A stretch of DNA of 64,000 bases from Archangium violaceum (GTDB taxonomy: Bacteria; Myxococcota; Myxococcia; Myxococcales; Myxococcaceae): NCBI RefSeq assembly GCF_016859125.1, contig NZ_CP069338.1, positions 12,093,501 through 12,157,500 on the forward strand. Direction: 5' to 3'. A model generated the notes under the pieces. It was not told the DNA's origin, made no database searches, and saw only the letters and a list, made by a program, of their open reading frames with translations. The translations under genes were made by a program, and so were the position numbers. Shown here in pieces: positions 43,539-51,441 of this stretch; positions within the stretch are counted from its first letter, which is position 1, and each line of letters begins with the position of its first letter.

Positions 43539-44467
43539 GAGCCGTTGTCTTCATCGCCGTCCTGGCCTGGGCGGCGCCCGGCCTCGCGGCGGGGAAGACG
43601 GACAAGGCCATCGCCAGGACGCTCGCCGCGACCAACAAGCCGGCCGACTCCGCTTCCGGGGGTTCATGCTGCGATGGGTCCGGCGGTGGCTCGTGTGGAA
43701 GCGCCACGCAACCCGCGCATGACGCGCTCCACTCCGACACCGATGCGCCGAGTCCCCTGGCCTCGGAGGAGACGTGGCGGGAGTTCGTGCGCAAGGTGTA
43801 CGAGGAGGAGCCCGAGCCCGAGGCGGAGCCGCCGGATGCGGATCCCTTCGCCTTCAGCGTGTACCGCGGAGTCCGCCCCGAGCCCATGGGCAGCCAGACG
43901 CTCATCAACGGCGCTCGGATGGATATCGCCACGCTCATCGTCGAGGATCCACCGCACATGGTGATGAACTTCTACCGGGAAGCCATGGTGAAGGCGGGCC
44001 TCCACTACATCGTCGGCCGGGTGGATGAAGTGCCAGGAATGACGTACCTGAGCTTCCGGCCCGCTGGGAGCCAGAACATGAAGACGGTCACCCTCGTGCC
44101 GCATGGCGCGGGGACGGTCATCCTGGCGTCCGTGGGCAATCCGGAGGAGTTGATCCAGGGGCGCCCGCCCCTTCCGCGGGACGTGCCCCTGCCGCCCAAC
44201 GCGGAGATGCCCACGGCCATCCAGCAGATGGAGCCCGGCCTGGCATCGCGCAGCAGCCTCTTCGTGGTGCGGGACAGCTCGGTGCAGAAGATCCAGGCGT
44301 TCTATCGCGAAGAATTGACCCGGCGAGGGTTCGTTCCCGTCACCGTGCAGGACGGATTGCCGGGGATGGAGAGCTACCAGAAGGGCAGCACCCTGCTGTC
44401 CATTTCCGCGAAACCCCATTCGGATCCAACGGCCGTGGCCGTGGGCATCCTGTGGCTCGATCAGTGA
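43529..44467 (+). CDS. Secreted protein with an internal domain duplication (unknown function)
   Basis: A 312-residue exported protein with signal peptide (VVFIAVLAWAAPGLAAG) and a short Gly/Ser/Cys patch (GGSCCDGSGGGSCGS). Two related units follow, each opening with a helix of the form FYREx4-5 and Gly (MNFYREAMVKAGLHYIVG and IQAFYREELTRRGFVPV) and ending in a strand pair around V(I)LASVG or VAVGILWLD. An acidic Pro/Glu spacer lies between signal and domains. No catalytic residues stand out. It overlaps both neighbours in the Tad-like operon, so it is probably a periplasmic partner of that system. Confidence 0.65.
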   Translation: MSLRAVVFIAVLAWAAPGLAAGKTDKAIARTLAATNKPADSASGGSCCDGSGGGSCGSATQPAHDALHSDTDAPSPLASEETWREFVRKVYEEEPEPEAEPPDADPFAFSVYRGVRPEPMGSQTLINGARMDIATLIVEDPPHMVMNFYREAMVKAGLHYIVGRVDEVPGMTYLSFRPAGSQNMKTVTLVPHGAGTVILASVGNPEELIQGRPPLPRDVPLPPNAEMPTAIQQMEPGLASRSSLFVVRDSSVQKIQAFYREELTRRGFVPVTVQDGLPGMESYQKGSTLLSISAKPHSDPTAVAVGILWLDQ

Positions 44468-44478
44468 GAGGAAAAACC

Positions 44479-44835
44479 GTGTACTCCACCTCTTTGCGCA
44501 CCGCCGTGCTGGGGCTGCTGCTCGCCGCCGGGCTGGCCTCCGCCGAGTCGCCCAAGAAGAAGGACGCCAAGCCGACCCCACCCAAGCCCGCCGTCACCAA
44601 GGTTCCCAAGACGTGTGCGGATCAGTGCGAGCTCCTCAACACCTTCTGCGCGGACCCCTGCAACAAGATCAAGAACAACGAGCCGGCCAAGGCGGCGTGC
44701 AAGAACAACTGCACCCAGATGGCCAGCACGTGTAACGGAAGCTGCAAGAGCAAGGGGAAGATCGACGAGAAGTACATGATGGAGCACATCAAGGTGCCCA
44801 AGGCGCCCCCGGGCGTGAAGGTCAGGGACGAATGA
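44479..44835 (+). CDS. Small Cys-rich secreted protein (unknown function)
   Basis: A 118-residue product with signal peptide (LGLLLAAGLASAES) and a Lys/Pro-rich linker. The C-terminal Cys pattern is CADQCELLNTFCADPCNK then CKNNCTQMASTCNGSCK, eight Cys in paired CxxxC spacing that suggest a disulfide-bonded helical hairpin. The GTG at 44479 follows GAGAGG with a seven-base spacer, which is better than the earlier GTG codons at 44452 and 44464. It ends in an ATGA overlap with the pilin-like gene, so it belongs to the same operon. Confidence 0.7.
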   Translation: MYSTSLRTAVLGLLLAAGLASAESPKKKDAKPTPPKPAVTKVPKTCADQCELLNTFCADPCNKIKNNEPAKAACKNNCTQMASTCNGSCKSKGKIDEKYMMEHIKVPKAPPGVKVRDE

Positions 44836-45062
44836 CCACGAACTCCCATCCAAGAAACGAGCGCGTCAGGCGCGCTCCGGCGTTCATGGCTCCAGGCCGC
44901 CTGCTCCGAAGGGGCCAGGCGATGGTCGAGTACTCGGCCATCGTCTTCTTCCTCGCGCTCGCCGGTGGCGTGAGCATCATCACGGTCATCCCGATGCTGA
45001 TGTCGGCCCTGAACCGATATCTCCAGGGCATCTACTTCATGCTCAACATGGCCGTGCCCTGA
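44832..45062 (+). CDS. Flp-like pilin subunit
   Basis: The 76-residue protein has a basic leader (PGRLLRR), a prepilin-type site and hydrophobic helix GQAMVEYSAIVFFLALAGGV, and a short C-terminal tail. The Glu-Tyr pair is the Flp pilin hallmark. Length is in the range of Flp precursors. It is the last gene of the overlapping set and the likely major subunit, although the leader is longer than usual. Confidence 0.75.
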   Translation: MTTNSHPRNERVRRAPAFMAPGRLLRRGQAMVEYSAIVFFLALAGGVSIITVIPMLMSALNRYLQGIYFMLNMAVP

Positions 45063-45155
45063 GGGCCGGAGTGCCCGGAGCGGAGGCGAAGAACTCCAGA
45101 CTTGACTGACGGCTACCGGACAATCGAGAACGCGAGCGTACCAGAGGGGAGCCTC

Positions 45156-46019
45156 ATGACGCGTAAGCCGCTGTTCCTCATCGCCGTTCTCGCCGTCCTG
45201 CTGTCGTCGTCCAACGCCTCCGCAGGAGTGTGGTTCGAGCTCCTACACGCCCCCTGCTGGACGGGCGACGAGAGCAACATCGCCCATGACAACGGAACGA
45301 TCGGCCGGTACCGGGGCTCCGTCGACTGCTTCAACAAGGACTTCAACGGTGGGGGTTCCCGCACCACGCTGAGCATCAAGGCGTTCCAGGCGTGGGAGTT
45401 CGGGACGATGTTCCTGTATTACGACATCACCGGCCCCTTCAGCAGCGCCATCGCCGATGTGACGAGCCTCAACGAGAAGGGCGGTTTCTTCGGAGGCATC
45501 ACGCTGACGCTGTCGGGCAAGTTCTTCAGCGAGCGGCTCCTGCAGCGGCAGCTGGACTGGGGCCCGCTCACCAACGTCTCGTTCAAGTACGAGGCGGAGC
45601 ACGTCGCCAAGTTCGGCATGCTGAGCTACTACGGCATTCAGTGGGACCTCGCCGTGCCTGGCATGGACTTCGTGACGGCCACCACGGTGGTCCGCGATGA
45701 CTACATGTTCCGCGGCGTGGACTTCCAGGTGGGCGCGGCCTGGCAGAAGTCCTTCTCCCTCGGGAGCCAGGACTTCAAGTTCCTCGGCTTCTTCTCGCTC
45801 GGCCTCTTCGGTGAGGGCGTGCACCGGCGCGATCCCACGCAGAGGGGCAACCGCTTCTTCCTCGCCCAGCCCCAGCTCCTGTGGGACCTCGGCAAGACCA
45901 TCACCTTCACCCCGGACAAGCTGCTCATCGGCGCCGAGTACCAGCTCGCCTTCAACCGCTACCTCATCCAGAACAAGAACGAGAACGTGCTCCAGGGCAT
46001 GATCCGCTGGAACATCTGA
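45156..46019 (+). CDS. Tsx-like outer-membrane beta-barrel protein
   Basis: A 287-residue protein with signal peptide (FLIAVLAVLLSSSNASAG) and alternating amphipathic strands ending in an aromatic/hydrophobic C terminus (NENVLQGMIRWNI). Motifs TLSIKAFQAWEFGTMFLYYD, ITLTLSGKF, AAWQKSF and LIGAEYQLAFNRYLIQ resemble nucleoside channel Tsx and related barrels. It lies 93 bases after the pilin-like gene and could be co-transcribed, though the gap is larger than others in the set. A hairpin follows the stop. Confidence 0.7.
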   Translation: MTRKPLFLIAVLAVLLSSSNASAGVWFELLHAPCWTGDESNIAHDNGTIGRYRGSVDCFNKDFNGGGSRTTLSIKAFQAWEFGTMFLYYDITGPFSSAIADVTSLNEKGGFFGGITLTLSGKFFSERLLQRQLDWGPLTNVSFKYEAEHVAKFGMLSYYGIQWDLAVPGMDFVTATTVVRDDYMFRGVDFQVGAAWQKSFSLGSQDFKFLGFFSLGLFGEGVHRRDPTQRGNRFFLAQPQLLWDLGKTITFTPDKLLIGAEYQLAFNRYLIQNKNENVLQGMIRWNI

Positions 46020-46047
46020 GCCCACGGGCTCGGAGTTTTCGAGACAG

Positions 46048-46088
46048 AGGGCTCGGAGCCGCGCGCCGGTTCCGGGCCCTTCTCTTTT
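46048..46088 (+). terminator. Rho-independent terminator after the Tsx-like gene
   Basis: GGGCTCGGAGCC pairs with GGTTCCGGGCCC through 12 bases (two as G-U pairs) with a short loop and is followed by TTCTCTTTT. It lies about 30 bases behind the stop codon and before the convergent ogt gene. Confidence 0.8.
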
Positions 46089-46099
46089 CCGCCCTCCCC

Positions 46100-46603
46100 T
46101 CACCCAACCACGAGCCCGGGCCGGGCCTGGATGCGCCGCTCGTGTTCGAGCAGCCATTGCTTGGTGGGCACGCCCCCCGCGTACCCGGTGAGCTTCCCGT
46201 CCGTGCCCACGACCCGATGGCACGGGACGATGATGGAGATGGGGTTCCTCCCGTTCGCGGCCCCCACGGCCCGCGCCGCGCTCGCCCGCCCGAGGCGGCG
46301 TGCGAGCTCCCCGTAGGACCAGGTGACGCCCAACGGAATCTCCCGGAGCACCGCCCAGACGCTCTTCTGAAAGGGCGTCCCGACCGGCTCCAACGGCACA
46401 TCGAAGGAGACGCGCTCGCCCGCGAAGTACTCCTCCAGCTGGCGTCGCGCGGCCAGGAGCACCGGATGGTCCTCCCGCTCGCTCGCGACGAGCACCGGCG
46501 CTCCCTTGTGGTTCTCCATGTAGATGCCCGTGAGCGCGCCTTCCGTGGCGTAGAGCCGCAGGGGGCCCACGGGGCTCTTCATCGTCGTGGTGAACAGCGT
46601 CAT
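46100..46603 (-). CDS. ogt: Methylated-DNA-protein-cysteine methyltransferase
   Basis: A 167-residue suicide enzyme that removes alkyl groups from O6-alkylguanine. The acceptor Cys is in the [10 protein letters not shown] motif (about residue 127). The helix-turn-helix has [20 protein letters not shown], followed by [10 protein letters not shown]. The ATG overlaps the TGA of the upstream Ada-AlkA gene (ATGA), so both are made together as a small alkylation-repair operon. Length agrees with Ogt-type proteins without an Ada N domain. Confidence 0.96.
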   Translation of the reverse strand: MTLFTTTMKSPVGPLRLYATEGALTGIYMENHKGAPVLVASEREDHPVLLAARRQLEEYFAGERVSFDVPLEPVGTPFQKSVWAVLREIPLGVTWSYGELARRLGRASAARAVGAANGRNPISIIVPCHRVVGTDGKLTGYAGGVPTKQWLLEHERRIQARPGLVVG

Positions 46604-48060
46604 CCGCCCGCTCCTTCGGAGAGAGAAGTCCAGAGGTGTATCGCCGCGTAGGAGCGCCAGGGCCGCCAGGCCTCGGCACGCTCGGCGGCCTCCTTCGCCG
46701 TCACCCCCCCGAGCGCCTTGCGAATCCCGAGATCGCTCGCGGGGAAGGCATCGGGCCAGCGCAGGGCCCGCATCGCGACGTAGTGCGCCGTCCAGGCCCC
46801 GATGCCCGGCAGCGCCTCGAGGCCCGCCATCGTCTCTTCGACGTCGGCGTGCCGCTCCAGCCGCACGGAGCCCTCGGCGACGGCCCGCGCCACCGCCAGG
46901 AGGCTCCGCGCACGCGCTCCGGGCATTCCCAGCGTCGCCACGTCATCCTCCGTCGCCGCCGCCAGCGTCTGGGGCGGAGGGAAGAGCCGCGAGCACTCCA
47001 CATGAGGACTGTCGACGGGCTCGCCGAAGCGCGCCACGAGCCTCCCGCTCAGCGTGGTCGCCGCCCGGACGGATACCTGCTGTCCGAGAATGGCTCGCAC
47101 CGTCATCTCGAAGGGATCGAAGGCCCCCAAGACACGCAGCCCCGGGTGGACCCGCACCCATTTTCCGAGCAGCGCGTCGCGCCCGAGACACTCCGCGATG
47201 ACCTCCGGCTGCGCATCGAGGTCGAAGAGCGCACGCAGCCGCGCGGCCACCTGCATCAGCACGCCCGCCAGCGAGAGCGAGACCTCGGCCAGCAGCGCGG
47301 GGCGCTTCGGATCGTGCCGGACCACGAGCCAGCCCGTTCTTCCACCCAGGCGCACCGTGCGCCGGTAGTCGGAGTCCCCCACGTACTCGACACCCGGAAT
47401 GGCGCGTCCACGAAGGAACCCCAGGAGCTGCTCCCAATCGAGCGGTGGGCGGTAGTCCAGCCGGAGGACGAGCGAGCGCGCCCCCTCCCCTTCTCCCCCC
47501 TTGCGCCGCAGCTCCGAGGGCGACCTGCCGAAGCGCGACTGAAAGAGCGCGTTGAAGCGCCGGACGCTCTGGAAGCCACTGGCGAAAGCGATCTCCGCCA
47601 GGGGGAGCGAGGTGTCCTGCAGGAGCTGCTTGGCCAGCGCGAGCCTCTTCGATTGGGCCAACTCCACGGGTGAGACGCCGAGCTCGGCCTCCATCGCCCG
47701 GCGCAGGTGCCGGCTGGTGACGCCCAGCTCCGATGCGAGCTCATCGATCGAGGACTCGTTGAGGAATCCCCCCTCGATGCGGGAGACCGCGGCCGCCACG
47801 AGCCTCGGCACGGAGTCCACCGGAGCGCTGCCCGGAGCGAGCTCGGGACGACACAGGAGACACGCGCGGAAGCCCGCGCATTCGGCCTCGGCGGCCGTCC
47901 GGTAGAAGGCGCATCGCTCCTGGCGGGGCGTCCTCGCCGAGCACACCGGCCGGCAGTAGATGCCCGTCGTCGACACTCCGACGAAGAAGAGCCCATCGAA
48001 GCGCCGGTCTCGCGCGGACAGGGCCCGGTAGCAGGTTTCGGATTCCAGCGTGTTCATCAC
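46600..48060 (-). CDS. Ada (N-terminal) - AraC - AlkA fusion protein
   Basis: A 486-residue three-part protein. The Ada zinc domain has Cys36, Cys40, Cys67 and Cys70 ([15 protein letters not shown] and [13 protein letters not shown]), where the first Cys accepts methyl from phosphotriesters. Residues about 85-185 form an AraC helix-turn-helix ([20 protein letters not shown]). The rest is AlkA-type 3-methyladenine glycosylase with helix-hairpin-helix [20 protein letters not shown] and the catalytic Asp in FPASDLGI. It would sense methyl damage, activate transcription and excise damaged bases. The start is GTG 48060 or ATG 48057. Confidence 0.95.
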   Translation of the reverse strand: MMNTLESETCYRALSARDRRFDGLFFVGVSTTGIYCRPVCSARTPRQERCAFYRTAAEAECAGFRACLLCRPELAPGSAPVDSVPRLVAAAVSRIEGGFLNESSIDELASELGVTSRHLRRAMEAELGVSPVELAQSKRLALAKQLLQDTSLPLAEIAFASGFQSVRRFNALFQSRFGRSPSELRRKGGEGEGARSLVLRLDYRPPLDWEQLLGFLRGRAIPGVEYVGDSDYRRTVRLGGRTGWLVVRHDPKRPALLAEVSLSLAGVLMQVAARLRALFDLDAQPEVIAECLGRDALLGKWVRVHPGLRVLGAFDPFEMTVRAILGQQVSVRAATTLSGRLVARFGEPVDSPHVECSRLFPPPQTLAAATEDDVATLGMPGARARSLLAVARAVAEGSVRLERHADVEETMAGLEALPGIGAWTAHYVAMRALRWPDAFPASDLGIRKALGGVTAKEAAERAEAWRPWRSYAAIHLWTSLSEGAGG

Positions 48061-48165
48061 GGGGCTTTCGTAGCCTGGAGGCCCGCCCCTGTCTGGCCAT
48101 TTTCGGACCTGACCGCGAAAATCGGGTCGCGGGCGTCCGGAGCACCCCGAGTCGCTCCCGTCCGC

Positions 48166-49875
48166 TCAATTCGCCTCGGCCGCGTGGGCCTCCTGGGAGG
48201 ACGGCGCCACGCCCACCTCCGCCACCAGCATCGGCCGCACGACGCCCGGCCGGGTGGCGGGGTTCAGGAAGCGACCGGTCAGGCGCGTGACGCGGAACTG
48301 GTCGAACGTCCGCAGGGGGGAGACGGACAGGCCCGCCTGCTCCAGCTCGGCGACGCGCTCCCGGGCGACGTACAGGTAGACCGGCCGGGTACTGGCGGCC
48401 TCCTTCAGGGCCGCGAGGTCCCACCGGTGCACGGGCGCATGGCTATACAGCTCGAACGCATAGGACTTGTCGCCGTAGGTGCCCACGGTCCGCGGCGGCT
48501 GTGCGTTGACGAAGAAGGCCGCTTCACTGCCCCCCTGGTAGAGCAGCAGCTCCGGATACAGGAACACGTTGAGCAGGATGTTGAAGGCCACGGATGCCCC
48601 GAAGCTCCTTCCCACCAGCTCCGGCAACCCGCGTCCCCTGAAGATCCACAGGGAGAGGCCCAGCGCCAGGACACACCAGAGGAGCGCCGGCACGAGCTGC
48701 TGGGGCCGGGCGAGCCACAACAGGAACGGAGCCAGGAGCATCATCGCCACGGTCGCCAGCCACTGGACTCCCGCCACCCACCGCAGCCGGGACTCGTCCC
48801 TCGGCTGGCAGACCCAACCCGCGATGATGATGCTGAAGAAGGGAAAGAGGATGTTCAGATAGTGCGGCAGCTGGAAGCGCGAGAGGGAGAAGACGAGGAA
48901 GGAGAGCCCCGCGGCTCCCCAGGTCACATACTCCCTCGCCTCCCCGGTCCGCTTCCTCCACCCGGCCAGCCCACCGAGCACCGCCCCGTACAGCCAGAGC
49001 GACCAGGGCAGGAAGGCCCAGAGCACGGTGTGGAGGAAGAAGAAGGGATTGCCCTTCCCCCGGATGGGGCCCGTGTTGAAGAAGCGGCCAAACTGGCTGT
49101 CCCAGAAGAAGAACCTCACGCCGGACACGCCCGTGCGCCCGAAGACGACCTTCTCGGGGTGCAGGTCGAACTGCTGGTACAGGCAGTACAGCTCCGGGAG
49201 GATGAACACGCCCACCAGCAGCAGGGCCACCCACCACCGGGGATGCCAGAGCTCGGACCACTGCCTGTGCATCACCCAATGGACCACCAGCCCCCCGCCC
49301 ACGGTCAGCAGCACGAACGGACCCTTGGTCATCATCGCGCACGCCGCCAGCAGCGAGCCCCAGATCAGGTGGTGGCTGAACCGATGCTCCCCGGCCCGGA
49401 CGTAATGGTAGACGGCACCGATGATCAGCCCGACGAGATAGGGCTCCGCCCTCACGTCGTTGTTGGACATGACCAGGTGCTGGGCCGTGAGCAGGAAGAG
49501 GACGGCCAGCCGGGCCACGGAACGTGAGTAGAAGTGCCGGGCGAACAGGTACGTGTAGACGAGCCCCAGGCCCCAGAACAGCAGGCCCGGCAGCTTGTAG
49601 GCGACCTCGTTCACCCCCAACAGCCGGAAGCTGAGCGCCGTGAGCCAGAAGGGGAAGTGGGGCTTGTCCAACCAGTCGCCGCCATCGGCAATCAGATCGA
49701 CGAAGTCGCCACTCTCGGCCATGTTCCGGGCAATGGTCCCGTACAGGGTCGCATCCGGTTCCATGAGGGTGAGGGTCAGACCGCTCAGGTTGAGCAGGAG
49801 GCCCACGAGCAGCAGCCACCGGAACCAGCGGTCCAACCAGGTATCGAGCGCGGAGGGATTCACGATCGCGGGCAT
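48166..49875 (-). CDS. ArnT-like family 39 glycosyltransferase
   Basis: A 569-residue inner-membrane enzyme with about ten to twelve hydrophobic segments. The periplasmic loop motif EPDATLYGTIARNMAESGDF then WLDKPHFPFWLTAL matches the ArnT/PMT family, which transfers a sugar from an undecaprenyl-phosphate donor to lipid A or protein. A second region, RFQLPHYLNILFPFFSIIIA, is also conserved. ATG 49875. It stands alone, followed by an independent peptidase gene. The acceptor is unknown. Confidence 0.9.
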   Translation of the reverse strand: MPAIVNPSALDTWLDRWFRWLLLVGLLLNLSGLTLTLMEPDATLYGTIARNMAESGDFVDLIADGGDWLDKPHFPFWLTALSFRLLGVNEVAYKLPGLLFWGLGLVYTYLFARHFYSRSVARLAVLFLLTAQHLVMSNNDVRAEPYLVGLIIGAVYHYVRAGEHRFSHHLIWGSLLAACAMMTKGPFVLLTVGGGLVVHWVMHRQWSELWHPRWWVALLLVGVFILPELYCLYQQFDLHPEKVVFGRTGVSGVRFFFWDSQFGRFFNTGPIRGKGNPFFFLHTVLWAFLPWSLWLYGAVLGGLAGWRKRTGEAREYVTWGAAGLSFLVFSLSRFQLPHYLNILFPFFSIIIAGWVCQPRDESRLRWVAGVQWLATVAMMLLAPFLLWLARPQQLVPALLWCVLALGLSLWIFRGRGLPELVGRSFGASVAFNILLNVFLYPELLLYQGGSEAAFFVNAQPPRTVGTYGDKSYAFELYSHAPVHRWDLAALKEAASTRPVYLYVARERVAELEQAGLSVSPLRTFDQFRVTRLTGRFLNPATRPGVVRPMLVAEVGVAPSSQEAHAAEAN

Positions 49876-49906
49876 GATACCGCGCCGCGCCCCTTTCAGG
49901 TGCGGC

Positions 49907-51313
49907 TCAGGGCGCCCGGGTGACCTGGAGGCGCTCGTCGGCCAGCGGCTCTCCCCGCAGGAAGGCCTTCATGCGCTCCAGGATGCGCGGGTCCGACTGG
50001 AAGAGCCCGTCATGGCCCGCGCCCTCCAGCACCAGATGCACGGCCCTGGACAACCCGGGGCGCAGGGCCTCCGCGTTGTCGGGCGCCGTGCGGCCATCGA
50101 GTGTGCCGCTGATCATCAACACAGGGGACCGCGCCTTCAGCGGGCCCCGGAAGTCCTGGCCCACGTCCACCACCCCGGGAACCCAGGCGGCCTCGACCGC
50201 GCCCGCGTTGACGGCTCCCCCCAACAGGGCCGTGCGTGCCTCACGGGCAATCCGTGCGCGACGAGCAGGGCTGATGCCGGAGGCGGCATCCATGGCCATC
50301 GACATGGGCTCCAGCTCTCCGTTCCGGAGGAGCGACGCGAAGGGGGCCATCGCATCGAAGTGGCCCGCCTCCAGCGCCGGGAGCAGCGCCAGGAAGCGCT
50401 CGAAGAAGGCGGGATCTCGCATCGACTCGAACACCGCCCGCTGCAGATCGAACCGGGTTGCCACCCACGTCTGCTCGGTGCCCGTCTTCTCGTCGGTGAA
50501 CTTCACGGTGCGTGGGCGGCGCCCCAGCGCATCCATCAGGGCCCGCAGGCGGACCCGCAGGCCCTTGTCCTTCGCGTCCCGGGCACGCAGCAACGCATCC
50601 CATCGGTCCAGCAATGCCTCGGCATGGACGGGGCGCTTCCAGGTGTCGTCCGGCCCCTCCACTCCAGCCAGGATGGCGTGGTCCACCCTGTCGGCATGGC
50701 GCCTCAGGTACGCCAGCCCCAGGTGCGTGCCATAGCTGATGCCCCAGAGGTTCAAGCGGGGCACGCCCAGGGCCTCGCGCAGGGACTCCAGGTCCTCCGC
50801 GCTCTCCACCGTGGTGTAGGCGCCGAGGTCCACGCCCGCCTCGGCCCACGCCCTGGCGGCCTCGGTGGTGGCCTTCTTCAGCGTCGCGGTCAGCAGAGCC
50901 TCATCCATGGGTTGGTCCAAGGGGACCGACCAGGGTCGGCTCAGCTCGGGGTGGAAGGTGGATTGTCCCGTCCCTCGCTGGTCCAGTGCGATGACATCCG
51001 CCACCTCGCGAAGCGCGAGGAAGAGCTCATGGCGGACGCCTCTCGCGGCCTCGATGCCCGAGCCGCCCGGCCCCCCCGCCAGGTACACGATGGGGGCTCC
51101 CGGCTGGGAATTCGTGCTCTTGAAGCGGACGAAACGCAGGGTCAGTGACGCGCCTTCGGGCCGGGCGTGCCTGAGGGGGACCGTCAGGCTGCCCAGCTCG
51201 GTCTCCACCGTCCTGCCATCCCGGGCGCGGAAGGTGTGGGGTTCCAGTCGAAGGTTCGCGGCATTCGCCACGGCCAGGGGGATGAGCAGGGTGAAGAGCA
51301 GCACGGCTCGCAT
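49907..51313 (-). CDS. Secreted alpha/beta hydrolase, TAP-like (proline iminopeptidase type)
   Basis: A 468-residue hydrolase with Sec signal peptide (VLLFTLLIPLAVANA). The oxyanion motif is YLAGGPGGSG, then VIALDQRGTGQS, the nucleophile LWGISYGTHLGLAY, the Asp in ISGTLDGRTAPDNA, and the His in LEGAGHDGLF. The C-terminal segment is the TAP-like domain. It probably removes N-terminal residues from peptides outside the cytoplasm. ATG 51313 is supported by GGAGG eight bases upstream; the open frame extends to 51391 without signal features. Confidence 0.9.
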   Translation of the reverse strand: MRAVLLFTLLIPLAVANAANLRLEPHTFRARDGRTVETELGSLTVPLRHARPEGASLTLRFVRFKSTNSQPGAPIVYLAGGPGGSGIEAARGVRHELFLALREVADVIALDQRGTGQSTFHPELSRPWSVPLDQPMDEALLTATLKKATTEAARAWAEAGVDLGAYTTVESAEDLESLREALGVPRLNLWGISYGTHLGLAYLRRHADRVDHAILAGVEGPDDTWKRPVHAEALLDRWDALLRARDAKDKGLRVRLRALMDALGRRPRTVKFTDEKTGTEQTWVATRFDLQRAVFESMRDPAFFERFLALLPALEAGHFDAMAPFASLLRNGELEPMSMAMDAASGISPARRARIAREARTALLGGAVNAGAVEAAWVPGVVDVGQDFRGPLKARSPVLMISGTLDGRTAPDNAEALRPGLSRAVHLVLEGAGHDGLFQSDPRILERMKAFLRGEPLADERLQVTRAP

Positions 51314-51314
51314 G

Positions 51315-51377
51315 GATGTCCTCCAGTGGGTGCGCCCTGAGATTATGAGCCACCGGGGCCTCGGCTCGGAGGACATC
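51315..51377. repeat. Interrupted inverted repeat in the divergent promoter
   Basis: GATGTCCTCC (51315-51324) and GGAGGACATC (51368-51377) are perfect ten-base inverted arms 43 bases apart. The left arm overlaps the ribosome site of the peptidase gene and the right arm lies upstream of the LytS-type kinase. Confidence 0.35.
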
Positions 51378-51441
51378 GCCCAACGTCTCATGGCGTCGCC
51401 CGGATGCAGGCGGGCCGCGCCGGAGTGCGTATGCTGGCGTC

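Noticed and set aside
46587-47673. Plus-strand open frames opposite the Ada-AlkA gene
   Set aside because: Shadows of a clearly identified minus-strand gene; no start signal or family match.
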